Below are positions 1 through 10,558 of a DNA stretch of 64,000 nucleotides, piece by piece (position 1 is the stretch's first letter; each line of letters opens with the position of its first letter). The stretch covers positions 23,209,268-23,273,267 of the forward strand of contig NC_080074.1 in NCBI RefSeq assembly GCF_949987535.1, in the 5' to 3' direction. The notes under the pieces are model-generated. The model searched no databases. It was not told the origin of the DNA and worked only from the letters and a program-made list of their open reading frames with translations. The DNA is from Balaenoptera acutorostrata. Its lineage: Eukaryota; Chordata; Mammalia; Artiodactyla; Balaenopteridae. The translations under genes and the position numbers were made by a program.

Positions 1-665
1 ATTTTTGCTTTTACTTCCCCTGCCTAAGAAGACAGATCCAAAAAAATATTACTAAGACCTATGTCAAAAATTGTACTGCCTGTGTTTTCTTCAAGGAGTT
101 TTATGGTTTCAGGTCTTACATTTAGATTTTTTATAAAATAAATCCATTTTAAGTTTATTTCTGTATATGGTATAAAATGTTCTAATTTCATTCTTTTACA
201 TCTAGCTGTCTAGTTTTCCCAACACCACTTATTGAAGAGACTGTCTTTTCCTCATTGTATATTTTTGCCTCCTTTGTAGTAGATTAATTAACCATATATG
301 CATGGGTTAATTTCTGGGCTCTCTGTTCTGGTCCATTGATCTATGTGTCTTTTTTTGTGCCAGTACCACACTGTTTTGATTACTGTAGCTTTGTAGTATA
401 GTCTGAAGTCAGAGCATGTGATACTTCCAGCTTTGTTCTTTTTTCTTAAGATTGCTTTGGCTATTCAGGGTCTTTTGTGGTCCATACAAATTTTAGGATT
501 ATTTGTTCTAGTTCCATGAAAAATGTCATGGGTATTTTGATAGGGATTGCATTAAATCTGTAGATTGCTTTGGGTAGTATGGACATTTTAACAATACTGA
601 TTCTTCCAGTTCACAAACATGGGATATCTTTCCATTTATTTGTATTTTCTCCAATTTCCAACACA
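1..665 (-). mobile_element. L1 LINE fragment, antisense (ORF2 region)
   Basis: Antisense L1 ORF2-type sequence: the run from 'agacagatcc' through 'ggagttttatggtttcagg' to 'gggatatctttccatttatttg' is the reverse strand of the L1 reverse-transcriptase region. It is paralogous to 18650-18790. The element is cut by the left edge; the frame is broken. Confidence 0.85.
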
Positions 666-1059
666 GTTGTGTTTTGATGGCATCTGTCATACAAACTGTT
701 ATTTGCTGATTTTTTAGTAGCAGTTGCTCTAAAAAGTAATAGCAGAAGGAAAGAAAATTTGGAAAATCTAGTCACAGGTTTTTGATTTTTTAGTTGAAGT
801 GTTAGAGGTATAGGGAAGGACTTACAGATGGTGGGAGGTAAGGGAGTTTTACATCACCCTTGGCAAGACTGTGTAAAGGAATTTGGTGCTAAAACTCAGA
901 AGGAATAGAAAACTATTGAGAGTAAAAAGGAAAAGAAATAGGATATAGCTGTTCCTTTCTTCTCCTCTTTGCCTTTCAGAGGTATCTCCCCTACTTCGTT
1001 TGTTGTCCATTGCAAAAGGGATCAGATTTGAGATTTCAGGGATGTTCCTTTAAGGTATA

Positions 1060-1340
1060 CTTGCATGCTAGATGCCATGAGGGACCCTAGGTTACAGTGA
1101 CACTGTACCTGACTTCCCAGAGCTTACAGTCTGGTTGAACAGGTAAGACACAGACATATAACAAGAGAGCTAGCACTACACACCCTTGTATATCAAGTGT
1201 CAACAGCACAGGGCAGCCCACAAATACTATAGAAGTTCAAAGAGAGAAGTGAGCAAGGAAGGCTTTAGGTGAATTTTAATTTCATCCTTGCAACATTCTA
1301 ATGATAAAGAAGACAGGGACATTCTAGAGTATGCAGAGGT
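1060..1340 (-). mobile_element. L2 LINE 3' fragment, antisense
   Basis: The text 'cttcccagagcttacagtctggttgaacaggtaag...aaggctttaggtga' matches the antisense L2 3' region (the 'gagctcacagtctagt' block). It is old and diverged, and boundaries are approximate. Confidence 0.6.
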
Positions 1341-1714
1341 GTTATATATTTGGGCCAAAAAGATGCACATGGCACGGTTGAAGACATGGAAGAGATTTGT
1401 CTGGTTGGAGTTAAAGACATTTTAGATTAATAGGAGAGAGGGCTGGAGAAGTGAAAGGCATGGTTCTTGATCTAAATCTACCCAGAGGTATCCATAATTG
1501 CACATTTAAGTAACAAAGATAATATTCAAAATTTTGCTGATAGGATTATTCAAGGATAGGGTAAGAAAGTTTTAAGTTTCTGTTGTACTTAAAAGAGAAA
1601 TAATGCCCTAATTCAGTGCTTTATAATTTCCAGAGCAGCTTCCTAGCCATTCTCATTCAGTCCACAGAAATCCCTTTTAGTCTTGGAAGGCTGTGTAGAT
1701 GTATACATTTAGAT

Positions 1715-1770
1715 AGATGGGTGGATGATAGGTAGGTAGGTAGGTAGATGGGTGGATGGATACATGCATA
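1715..1770. repeat. GGTA/GATG simple repeat
   Basis: Four tandem AGGT units flanked by GATGGGTGGATG on both sides; a small tetranucleotide microsatellite. Confidence 0.85.
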
Positions 1771-3904
1771 GATAATATGCAAGAATATATACACACACCC
1801 ACATTTTAAAAAATATTTTTTCACCTACTGGATTGAGAGCCCTAGAGGACTGAATTTTTTTCTTCTTTGGTGCTCCCAAATTGCATTATATGTGGAAGAC
1901 ATCCAGTAGATGTTTGCTGAATAAGATTATTATTGGCCCTTCAATATCACACCTCAAAGATGTTAAATATCACTTAGCTAGAAGAAGAATCAGGGCAAGA
2001 ACAAAATGTCATGACTGTCTGCTCCAGAGGTCCTTCTATCCACCATACCATTCCAGACATGGATTATTACAGCCCAAGAAATGAGAGAGAAAATGTCACA
2101 GTCAAAAATCGAATGCAAGTTCAGATGAGGATTTCTGGAATTGTGGGAGTTGAAATTGAATGACACACAGGCACTTTTGCCTTGATGCTCTCAGTGGAAA
2201 GTGTTTAGAAATTATTACCAGGAAGGGGGGAAAGCTTTCACATTTAATTGCGATTTTAGTTCTGCAGAGGAGAACAAACCTGATAAACTTCCATCTGAGC
2301 TTCCATTCTGGGCATTCAGAGCACTTGGAGTTTTGTTAGAAGAGGCCCCTCTGAAGGTAGATGAGCTCTCTAGACTTGCATGGGAGCTGCTGTCCTCACT
2401 TGGCAAATATCTAGAAAAGGGAAGGGGGAAATAATCTACCCTTTTAAAATGGAAGGGGGGTTCCGCATGCAGCGTGGAGCTGTTTCATCCAAAATACCAT
2501 TTAAACAAAAATAAAATAAAAATCCGTCCCTAAATAAAACCCCAGAAATAAGAAGGATGCAGTCCCACGGTGATAACCAGGATCGCCTGTGTGCTGAGCA
2601 CTGCCTCACGTGTAATCTCTGGAGGATTCCAGCTACCTGTGTTATTTCACGTCTGTCAGCTAAATCTGAACTCCAAAATATAACAAATGCAAAATGTGAC
2701 ACTGAGGAACATTATCTGGGTTTGTGATTTCTCCCTGGAGGACTGGGTCCAGCCGGCAATAAACGGATTGAGATTTCATGTAGAACATGGAGACAGACTG
2801 TCGCTACATCACTCTTCTTCATGACTCACGTGCATTCCTGCAGCGTTCTCTGGTGTTTTTCATATTGTGTCTATGCAAACATGGCAACGAAAATGGAAAT
2901 TGTAGGATGATAGCATTTTTAAAGCACGTGGAATGTTTGATATTGAGAAAAGAAGCACAAGCTAAATTTCCAACAGTGAGGGGGGTGGTTAATGAATTAT
3001 GACATACTTCTCAAAAGCAATAATATGGTAACATGGAGTTACTTTAAATGCCTGCTGAGGGTAGTATAAGTAGGAAAGTTCTTTAGGTTTAATACTGAGT
3101 GAAAAAAAATTATGGTGAAAATTGTACTTACAGTATGACAACCACAACACATAATCATGGGGACAAAATGAAAGAAAATGTACCTAAACACTAAGAGCCT
3201 AGGATAACTCATCCTCTTATTTGTTTTTCTGTATTTCCTGTCTCTATAATGGGAAAGCAGTATTGTTATTATAGTCAAAACATTAATTTTTAAAAAGAGA
3301 AAAACATGTTTAATTTATATCACATTAAATTTAAAGAGGGAAAAAAAGAGAAGTCTGGGTACCCTGACTTCCAGTTTGCTGTGACATATATTCTGATGTG
3401 ACCTATTCAGTGTGAGGGTAATGTCATGATATTGTCTAGCAGAATTCCCACAGCTAAACCCAGAAACATAAATGACAGTGACATAATATTATAGCATTGT
3501 CACTCATCACAGTTATTCTCCTATTGCCAGGGTGTGCCAAGGGGTTTCTGAAGTTGTCTTCTTTAATTGATACTGGAGAAGATTCCCAGAGGCAGCTGCT
3601 ACTCTGATGAATGAATACCAATATGCAGCAGGCCTGTGTTGTTTCAACAACATTCCTTCCCTTTAACCCACATTTCTCATGATAGTTGTAATAAAAACTA
3701 TTAAGAAAACATGCAGTAACTTTAATTTTTTACCTATTGGAACTCAGCAGTTGGAACCACTTTCTTATCCTCATATGTAAAATAACTTATTCTTAGTTAA
3801 TGGTTTGGCTCTGTAGTTTTTAATGCCCAGTTTCTCTGTGTTTCCTCTTTGAATCCACCAAATAATTTGTGGCAGAAACTTGATATTGGTTTTTTTGTTT
3901 GTTT

Positions 3905-4815
3905 GTTTGTTTTAACATCTTTATTGGAGTATAATTGCTTTACAATGGTGTGTTCGTTTCTGCTTTATAACAAAGTGAATCAGCTATACATATACATATA
4001 GCCCCATATCTCCTCCCTCTTGTGTCTCCCTCCCAACCTCCCTTTCCCACCCCTCTAGGTGGTCACAAAGCACCAAGCTGATCTCCCTGTGCTATGCGGC
4101 TGCTTCCCACACATTTGGTAGTATATATAAGTCCATGCCACTCTCACTTCGTCCCAGCTAACCCTTCCCCCTTCCCGTGTCCTCAAGTCCATTCTCTACG
4201 TCTGCATCTTTATTCCTGTCCTGCCCCTAGGTTCTTCAGAACCTTTTTTTTTTTTTTTAGATTCCATATATATGTGTTAGCATATGGTATTTATTTTTCT
4301 CTTTCTGACTTACTTCACTCTGTATGACAGTCTCTAGGTCCATCCACCTCACTACAAATAACTCAATTTCGTTCCATTTTATGGCTGAGTAATATTCCAT
4401 TGTATATATGTGCCACATATTCTTTATCCACTCATCTGTTGATGGACATTTAGGTTGCTTACATGTCGTGGCTATTGTAAATAGAGCTGCAATGAACATT
4501 GTGGTACATGACTCTTTTTGAATTATAGTTTTCTCAGTGTATATGCCCAGTAGTGGGATTGCTGGGTCGTATGGTAGTTCTATTTTTAGTTTTTTAAGGA
4601 ACCTCCACACTGTTCTCCATAGTGGCTGTATCAATTTACATTCCCACCAACAGTGCAAGAGGGTTCCCTTTTCTCCACACCCTCTCCGGCATTTATTGTT
4701 TGTAGATTTATTGATGATGGCCAGTCTGACCAGTGTGAGATGATACCTCATTGTACTTTTGATTTGCATTTCTCTAATGATTAGTGATGTTGAACATCCT
4801 TTCATGTGTTTGTTC
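3905..4815 (-). mobile_element. 5'-truncated L1, antisense, with ORF2 C-terminus
   Basis: The left end is an antisense tail and 3' UTR ('catctttattggagtataattgc'). The minus strand then carries an open frame of about 197 codons (4850-4257) for the L1 ORF2 C-terminus, with [22 protein letters not shown] and M-E-Y-Y-S-A-I-K. The insertion is 5'-truncated near 4815. GATATTGGTTTTTT at 3892 and GATATTGTTTTTTG at 4816 look like target-site duplications. Retention of a long open frame suggests a fairly young insertion. It is not a functional gene: the reverse-transcriptase core and ORF1 are missing. Confidence 0.9.
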
Positions 4816-5569
4816 GATATTGTTTTTTGAATTGAGCAGAATTGTCTCAATATCTTGGAATAGCTAAATCCTCAGTAGGTTACCATTACTTTACCTTTTA
4901 CTCCGATGGGATTCCTTCCTTTTACATGCAGTTAACTTTTCACCCAAGCGGTGCTGAAAACCATACAGAATTCTTTCTACCACAGTAACCATTGCTCCGG
5001 CTTTTTGAAAACTGAAGGTTTACAGACTGACTGGTCATGAATTACGGTGCCTGGGGTGAGAGGATCTCACTGTTTCCCTATCTGCTTACAACGATGATCA
5101 GATGTTAAGCTGTTCTCACTCAAGGCAAACCCAGCTGCCTTTGGACTTAACTTTTCCATAATGACTATCTTTCTTTGGAATAGTCTCTGTGTTGTTTTGC
5201 CAATTGGATTTCTTACTGTCAACTTTGGAGTTTTGAAGCCAAATGTCACCCTCCCTACCTCTCTAATATTAGTCAACTTGGATTGAATCTTAGGTTCATG
5301 AGGACTTCTTGTCCTTTGTGTATATATGCATTTCACAAGGAATTCTGTAAGGTACACCCACCTGAGCTCTTTTGGCTTGAAGCTTAAACCCTGCCGTGAG
5401 CCTTGTCCAAAACTGAAACTGTGTTATTTTAATGTTTTCAGATGATCAAGACCCAGTATAAATGTTTTGAACATGATAACTCAAAATAAAAAGCACCATC
5501 TTAAGAAGCATCATAATGTGTAACTAATAGTGTAGCTAAGACCAAACAGTACAGAGGTTGACAGCAAGA

Positions 5570-5808
5570 AGAAGAGTGTGGTGAGTGGTAACGAGCCGGT
5601 TAAGAATCAGGTGCAGATCCCAGCCAGGATACCTGTTAGCAGTGAGACCTCCAACAGATTACTCAGTATTTCTAAGTCTCAGCTTTGGTATCTCTAAAAT
5701 GGGAATGATACTGTTATTATAAGAATCAAATGAGATATTTACACATATATAGTACACTTGGAACAGTTTCTGGCACAACTGGAACATAGCAGATGTTCAA
5801 TAAATGTA
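5570..5808 (+). mobile_element. MIR SINE, sense
   Basis: The order 'ggttaagaatcaggtgcagatccc', 'agtgagacctccaacagattactcag', 'tctctaaaatgggaatgatac' and 'gatgttcaataaatgt' follows the MIR consensus from head to tail. Confidence 0.8.
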
Positions 5809-5843
5809 ATCATCAGTATCTTCTGTAATATGGGATCATTTCT

Positions 5844-6151
5844 GGACTTCCCTGGTGGCACAGTGGTTAAGAATCTGCCTGCAAATGTAGGGGACACGGG
5901 TTCGAGCCCTGGTCCAGGAAGATCCCACATGCCCTGAGCAACTAAGCCCACGCGCCACAACTACTGAGCCCGCGTGCCACAACTACTGAAGCCCGTGCAC
6001 CTAGAGCCCGTGCTCCGCAACAAGAGAAGCCACCACAATGAGAAGCCCACGCACCGCGACGAAGAGTAGCCCCCGCTCACTACAACTAGAGAAAGCCCGC
6101 GCGCAGCAACGAAAACCCAACACAGCCAAAATATAAATTAAAAAAAAAAAA
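5844..6151 (+). mobile_element. CHR-type tRNA-derived SINE, sense
   Basis: Begins GGACTTCCCTGGTGGCACAG and contains an A-box-like TGGCACAGTGG and a B-box-like GGTTCGAGCCC, then the CHR body and an A-rich tail. A 12-bp target-site duplication, GGGATCATTTCT, lies at 5832-5843 and 6152-6163. This is the cetartiodactyl CHR family, diagnostic for the clade. The pol III boxes are intact by eye; activity is not implied. Confidence 0.95.
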
Positions 6152-6609
6152 GGGATCATTTCTAATATAGAAGGAGAGTTACCCAGGCGTTCTTGACATG
6201 AACCATCACTCTGTGTTAATTTGTTCATTCTGTCCACCCATCTGTCTGTTTCCCTCTTCAGGCTAGTTGTGTGGAGGAGGCAGCAATGGAGCTTAGTGTG
6301 GAGGAGGGCCTCAGCTTACCTCCTATTGGAGACTGAATGGTGGGATGGGAGAATAGGATGCATTCTTTTAGATTAGGTCTGATATTAAACTAATAGCTAG
6401 AAACCAGACCCATTACTACCAGTACACGTCGCTTCAATGAGGGTTTTTCCAAGGTTAACCACATCTCATGATGCAAGGCACCAGCATATTTGTTTGACAT
6501 CATTAACTTTATGAAAATGACCAAGTCCCTGTTTTTCCAGGTCAGATTTCCTTGCATCCTTAGAGACCATTAGCTGGAATGAGCACACCGTGAGATTGTG
6601 TCTTCTGTG

Positions 6610-7085
6610 TGCTGGCACTGTGCTGATTATTCTCACCGTTTCACTCTTCATCTTTCCAACAACATTTGAGATTGGCATTAACTTCCTCATTTTTTTTTTG
6701 TTTTTGTTTTTGTTTTTTAAATTTTTATTTATTTATTTATTTATTTATGGCTGTGTTAGGTCTTCGTTTCTGTGCGAGGGCTTTCTCTAGTTGTGGCAAG
6801 CAGGGGCCACTCTTCATCGCGGTGCGCGGGCCTCTCACTATTGCGGCCTCTCTTGTTGTGGAGCACAGGCTCCAGATGCGCAGGCTCAGTAGTTGTGGCT
6901 CACGGGCCCAGTTGCTCCACAGCATGTGGGATCTTCCCAGACCAGGGCTCGAACCCATGTCCCCTGCATTGGCAGGCAGATTCTCAACCACTGCGCCACC
7001 AGGGAAGCCCACTTCCTCATTTTATAGGCAAGAAAACTGGGATCAGAGGAGTCAGGTAACTTGCCCAAAATTGAGTTGTCAGAGA
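6610..7085 (-). mobile_element. Ancient MIR/L2-like copy split by a SINE
   Basis: 'gtgctggcactgtgctgattattctcacc' at 6610-6690 and 'ttataggcaagaaaactgggatcagaggagtcaggtaacttgccc' at 7022-7070 are two halves of one MIR-type repeat, separated by the CHR insertion at 6694-7010. Confidence 0.7.
6694..7010 (-). mobile_element. CHR-type SINE, antisense
   Basis: The reverse complement starts GGGCTTCCCTGGTGGCGCAG, then GGTTCGAGCCC, then the long CHR body to a TTTA-type tail. It is flanked by a perfect 13-bp duplication ACTTCCTCATTTT (6681-6693 and 7011-7023). The open frames of up to 229 codons that cross it are chance frames in SINE sequence. Confidence 0.95.
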
Positions 7086-7207
7086 GTAAACCAAAAGCAG
7101 CAATGGAAGTTACACCAACTCAATTTTATCACAGTTATTTGTTATTTAGTGTCAGTTGTTTGTCAAAATAATTTTGAGTGTCTTTATTGCTATAAAAACA
7201 TATCTTG

Positions 7208-7600
7208 GGACTTCCCTGGTGGTCCAGTGGTAAAGAATCCCCCTTACAATGCAGGGGACGCGGGTTCGATCCCTGGTCGGGGAACTAGGTTCCCACATGC
7301 CACGGGGCAACTAAGCCCGCGCGCCACAGCTACTGAGCTTGCGCGCCTCAACTAGAGAGCCTGCGTGCCGCAAACTACAGGGCCCACACGCTCTGCAACC
7401 CGTGCACCACAACTACAGAGCCCACACACCCTGGAGCCCACGCGCCACAACTAGAAAAGAGAAAACCCACACACCACAACTAGAGAGAAGCCTGCGCGCT
7501 GCAACGAAAGATTCTGCATGCCTCAACGAAGATCCCACGTGCCGCAACTAAGACCTGACGCGGCCAAAAATAAATAATAAATAAATAAATAAACAATAAA
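7208..7600 (+). mobile_element. CHR-type SINE, sense, longer variant
   Basis: Starts GGGACTTCCCTGGTGGTCCAG with GGTTCGATCCCTGGTCGGGG, then repeated 'cacaactagag' modules and an AATAAATA tail. The flanks 'aaaaacatatctt' (left) and 'aaaaatatatatctt' (right) are probable imperfect target-site duplications. Confidence 0.92.
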
Positions 7601-8647
7601 TCTTAAAAATATATATCTTTTTAAAAAACCAAACATTTCTTAGCAGGTTTTAGGGGCCCAAGGCAGCACCATCAGCATCAGGTTCAATTCCCTACTGAGA
7701 GAAAGGCAGTGGGGATTTTTTGGGAGCAATTTATATCTAATAGAAGCTTTGGCAAAGTAATTGAGAATAAGAATAAAAGGGAATAAGAAAATGTAGTGGT
7801 TTTTAGACTTGCGAATACACTTGAAAAGGTTAATGTTGTATTTTTCTGAAATGGAGGAATTCTTTGATCTTGATGCTTAAAAAAAAGAAACAATGAAAGA
7901 ATATAAGGGTATTTCTCTGGATTGTATGAACAGTATTGCCTGCAAGTAATCAGCCCGGGGACCACACTTACCTAGCATATTTGTAAATCACCTGAAAAAA
8001 GGAGTATATGGTGAAATTCCAGATTTGCAAAAACTACTAAGCTCCTCTGGGTAGTGAAATGCCAAGCTGGCTAATATGAATATAGAAAGATAACACAGGG
8101 TTACACGAGTGGGCAGAAGGATGGCAGATGGGCTTCTGCATGGACAACTGTAAGATAAGGAATGTAGGGAGAAGTCATTCAAACCATCCTTCCAAGATTA
8201 AAGGGCTTTCAACTATCAGCTATAATAAAATTAAGAGGTTTTACAGTCAGTGTATATTTTTGTGCCTAGTTATTCCTACTGCAGCTAAAAAGCCAGCCAA
8301 AAATCAGGAGTGCTTAGAAAGGGCATTTTTAAAGGGGCATTAAAAGCAGGAAATAGTAGCCCACTCAAATGTAAGGCCATGGTTCACTTACACCTGGAAT
8401 GTTGTGAGTAATGTGTTCAGCAGACCTGAAGCAGTTGGAATACAGGAGGAGGAAGTACAGAGAGAGTGGACTAAAAGGACTGCTTTATGAAAACAACCTG
8501 CAAAGATGAGAGGATTTATCAGCCTGGGAAGATGAAGGTTTATAAAATCAGAGGGATGTGGTGCAGGTAGACACACGCTGATTAACATTTACCATCCCCA
8601 TCCTCGACAGACATGGGTCAGAGAGTGAGTATAAAAGGAATAGAACA

Positions 8648-8962
8648 AATTTATGGTTATCAGAGGGGAAACATGGTGGGGTTAGGGATAAATTAGGAGT
8701 TTGGGATTAACATATACACACTACTATATATAAAATAGATAACCATCAGGGACCTACTGTATAGCACAGGGAACTCTACTCAGTATTCTGTAATAACCTA
8801 TATGGGAAAAGAATCTGAAAAAGAATGGATATATGTATAACTGAATCACTTTGCTGTACACCTGAAACTAACACAACATTGTAAATCAGCTGTACTCCAA
8901 TATAAAATAAAAATTAAATTAGAAATTAAAAATTTTAAAAAATTTTAATTAAAAAATAAAAA
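8648..8962 (+). mobile_element. L1 3' end, sense, 5'-truncated
   Basis: Only the L1 3' UTR is present ('ctatatataaaatagataaccatcaggg...' to 'gtactccaatataaaataaaa') plus an A-rich tail. Target-site duplications ATAAAAGGAATAGAACA (8631-8647) and ATAAAAGGAATAGAGCA (8963-8979) differ by one base. Confidence 0.9.
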
Positions 8963-9319
8963 ATAAAAGGAATAGAGCATCATGCTAGTTTAAAATTGAA
9001 ATCAGATTAGGCAGAAAAGCCGATAGGCTAACTGACAGATAGGCCAATAATAGTTCAAGGTAGCACAGGATGAGTGCCAAAGAAATGCCCGCTTCAACCC
9101 CTTAAAACTTGAAAAGAGAAATTTTTTTTAAAAAATCATTTTCACAATGGGTCATTTACTTTGGGAACTAGTTATCCAACAAGGGTTGTTCTATCCTGGT
9201 ACTACACTTGTGCAGAAAAGAGGTGAATATATTTCTTATGAATGGATTTATAATTTGTTGTTTTTAAAAAGTCAGTAACATTTGGAGATATGCCCAAACT
9301 TTGCTGTTTGCCTTGGTGT

Positions 9320-9510
9320 AAAACAAGTTTTGGAGTCAGGCAAACCATATTCACATCCCAGAGCCACCGCATACTGACTCTTAGGTGGGCTACTTAACCA
9401 CTCTGAACCTCAGTCTCCTCTTCTGTAGAGCAAGAAGAACACCTTCCAGTTAGGAATGTTGGGATGAAGGAAAGAGTAACATTTGTAAAGCTCTGGGAAG
9501 GGCTGAGAAC
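9320..9510 (+). mobile_element. MIR SINE, sense
   Basis: 'tttggagtcaggcaaacc', 'gggctacttaaccactctgaacctcagtctcctcttctgta' and 'aagctctgggaagggctgagaaca' follow the MIR consensus in order. Confidence 0.8.
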
Positions 9511-9654
9511 AGAGGCTCTCTGCAAGGCTTGGTTTCCTTTGTCATCTCTTCTACACTATGCCCTCTGCAGCCCTGTCAGACTCAAAAATCCCACCCTGGG
9601 GAGACTCTGGTCAGGCAGTACTTGATTCTAACCCTACTTTGCTACTTTCATCTG

Positions 9655-10230
9655 TATGAACATTCATTCTTTCATATTCATTGAGCCCCCACTATTTCAA
9701 ACATTGGTTTAGGCGTTTGGGAAATAGTAATGATAAAGATATACCTGCTGTCTGGAAGCTTACCTGGGGGAGAGGGCTACACAAACACTAACCCTGCAAA
9801 TAAAGTTATTTCAGAGGATTGTACGAAGAGGATCACAGGGTAGAGTGTGACGGGGTGAGGGCTCAGTTCTTTTAAAGAGGAGATGGGAAGGGCCTTTGTG
9901 AGAAGACAGACAACACTTAAGCAACGTCCAAAGGGATGAGAAGGTGTCATTTGAAAATTGCTGGGGAACATTCCAGGCAGATGGAGAAACAAGGGTGGAG
10001 GCCCCAAGGTCAGAATGAGTGTGGAATGTTCAAAGAACAGAGAAGGCTGGAGGGGAGAGAGGAGGGGACACAGAGAAAGACAGAGGGCAGGCAGCCTTGT
10101 TGGAACTTGAGGCCAGCTCAGGACTCAGATTTTATTCTGAGCCGTAGGAAGCTATTAGAGGGACGAGGCTTGACTTCTGCTTTGGAAGGGTCCTGTGGCT
10201 GCTCGGTAAAGAGTCAGACCCTAGGGCAGC
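9655..10230 (-). mobile_element. L2 LINE 3' region, antisense
   Basis: Begins with the antisense L2 tail ('cattcattctttcatattcattgagcccccac') and continues with 'gaacattccaggcagatggag' and 'gattttattctgagccgtaggaagc', as in antisense L2. The 100-codon plus-strand frame here is repeat-derived. It ends about 220 bp before exon A. Confidence 0.8.
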
Positions 10231-10450
10231 CTGAGTGACAGCACTGTCCCTGCTTTCTCTTCCTACCCACACTGCCTTGCCGCTCCGTTCCTCTCTCTCT
10301 GGATTCGAGGGGACACACTGATTTCACACCACATCTCTCCCGGTGCAGAGGTAACTTTGCACAAATCTCTTTCCTCTCCTTCATCTTTTAGGACACGTAA
10401 AAATTATTTTTCTCAAGTGAAATATTTAACCCAAATATATGTCTTTTCAG

Positions 10451-10558
10451 GTTTTAAAAATCAATTTGATTGGCCACAGGAAACGTATCTTGGCATCTCT
10501 AGGAGACAGGCTGCACGACGATCCACCACAGAAGCCCCCTCGGTCCATCACCCTCAGG
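10451..10558 (+). CDS. ANKS1B: ANKS1B exon A: end of second SAM domain
   Basis: A 108-nt exon of 36 codons, phase 0 at both ends. The acceptor is tgtcttttcag and the donor GTAAGT. It starts [14 protein letters not shown], which is the last helix of a SAM domain (the GHR..IL signature), then runs into a proline-rich linker ([14 protein letters not shown]). I recognise this as the end of SAM2 of ANKS1B (AIDA-1), a neuronal postsynaptic scaffold with ankyrin repeats, two SAM domains and a PTB domain. The basic HRKR cluster lies in a region reported to act as a masked nuclear localisation signal in this family; that role is known of the family, not shown here. The frame stays open past the donor, but the homology stops exactly at it. 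The paralogue ANKS1A is similar here; the following exons favour ANKS1B. Confidence 0.95.

Larger units (their letters stand above)
1..10450 (+). other. ANKS1B: ANKS1B intron upstream of exon A (5' part outside window)
   Basis: Intronic. It holds L1, L2, MIR and three CHR SINEs, listed separately. About 1400-1680, 1830-3890, 4860-5560, 6170-6600, 7620-8620 and 8980-9310 are unique-looking AT-rich sequence. No exon encoding the missing SAM2 start (expected to end W-E-V-E-L-I-N) was found. The open frame at 2201-2434 starts with GTG, has no recognisable product and is not called. Confidence 0.85.

Noticed and set aside
2201..2434. 77-codon frame with protein-like text
   Set aside because: Starts with GTG, no splice context fitting ANKS1B phase, no recognised family.
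4257..4850. 197-codon minus-strand frame as a host gene
   Set aside because: Residues are the L1 ORF2 C-terminus of a 5'-truncated insertion.
6666..7355. 229-codon plus-strand open frame
   Set aside because: It crosses an antisense CHR SINE, a MIR fragment and the start of another SINE; a chance frame in GC-rich SINE bodies.
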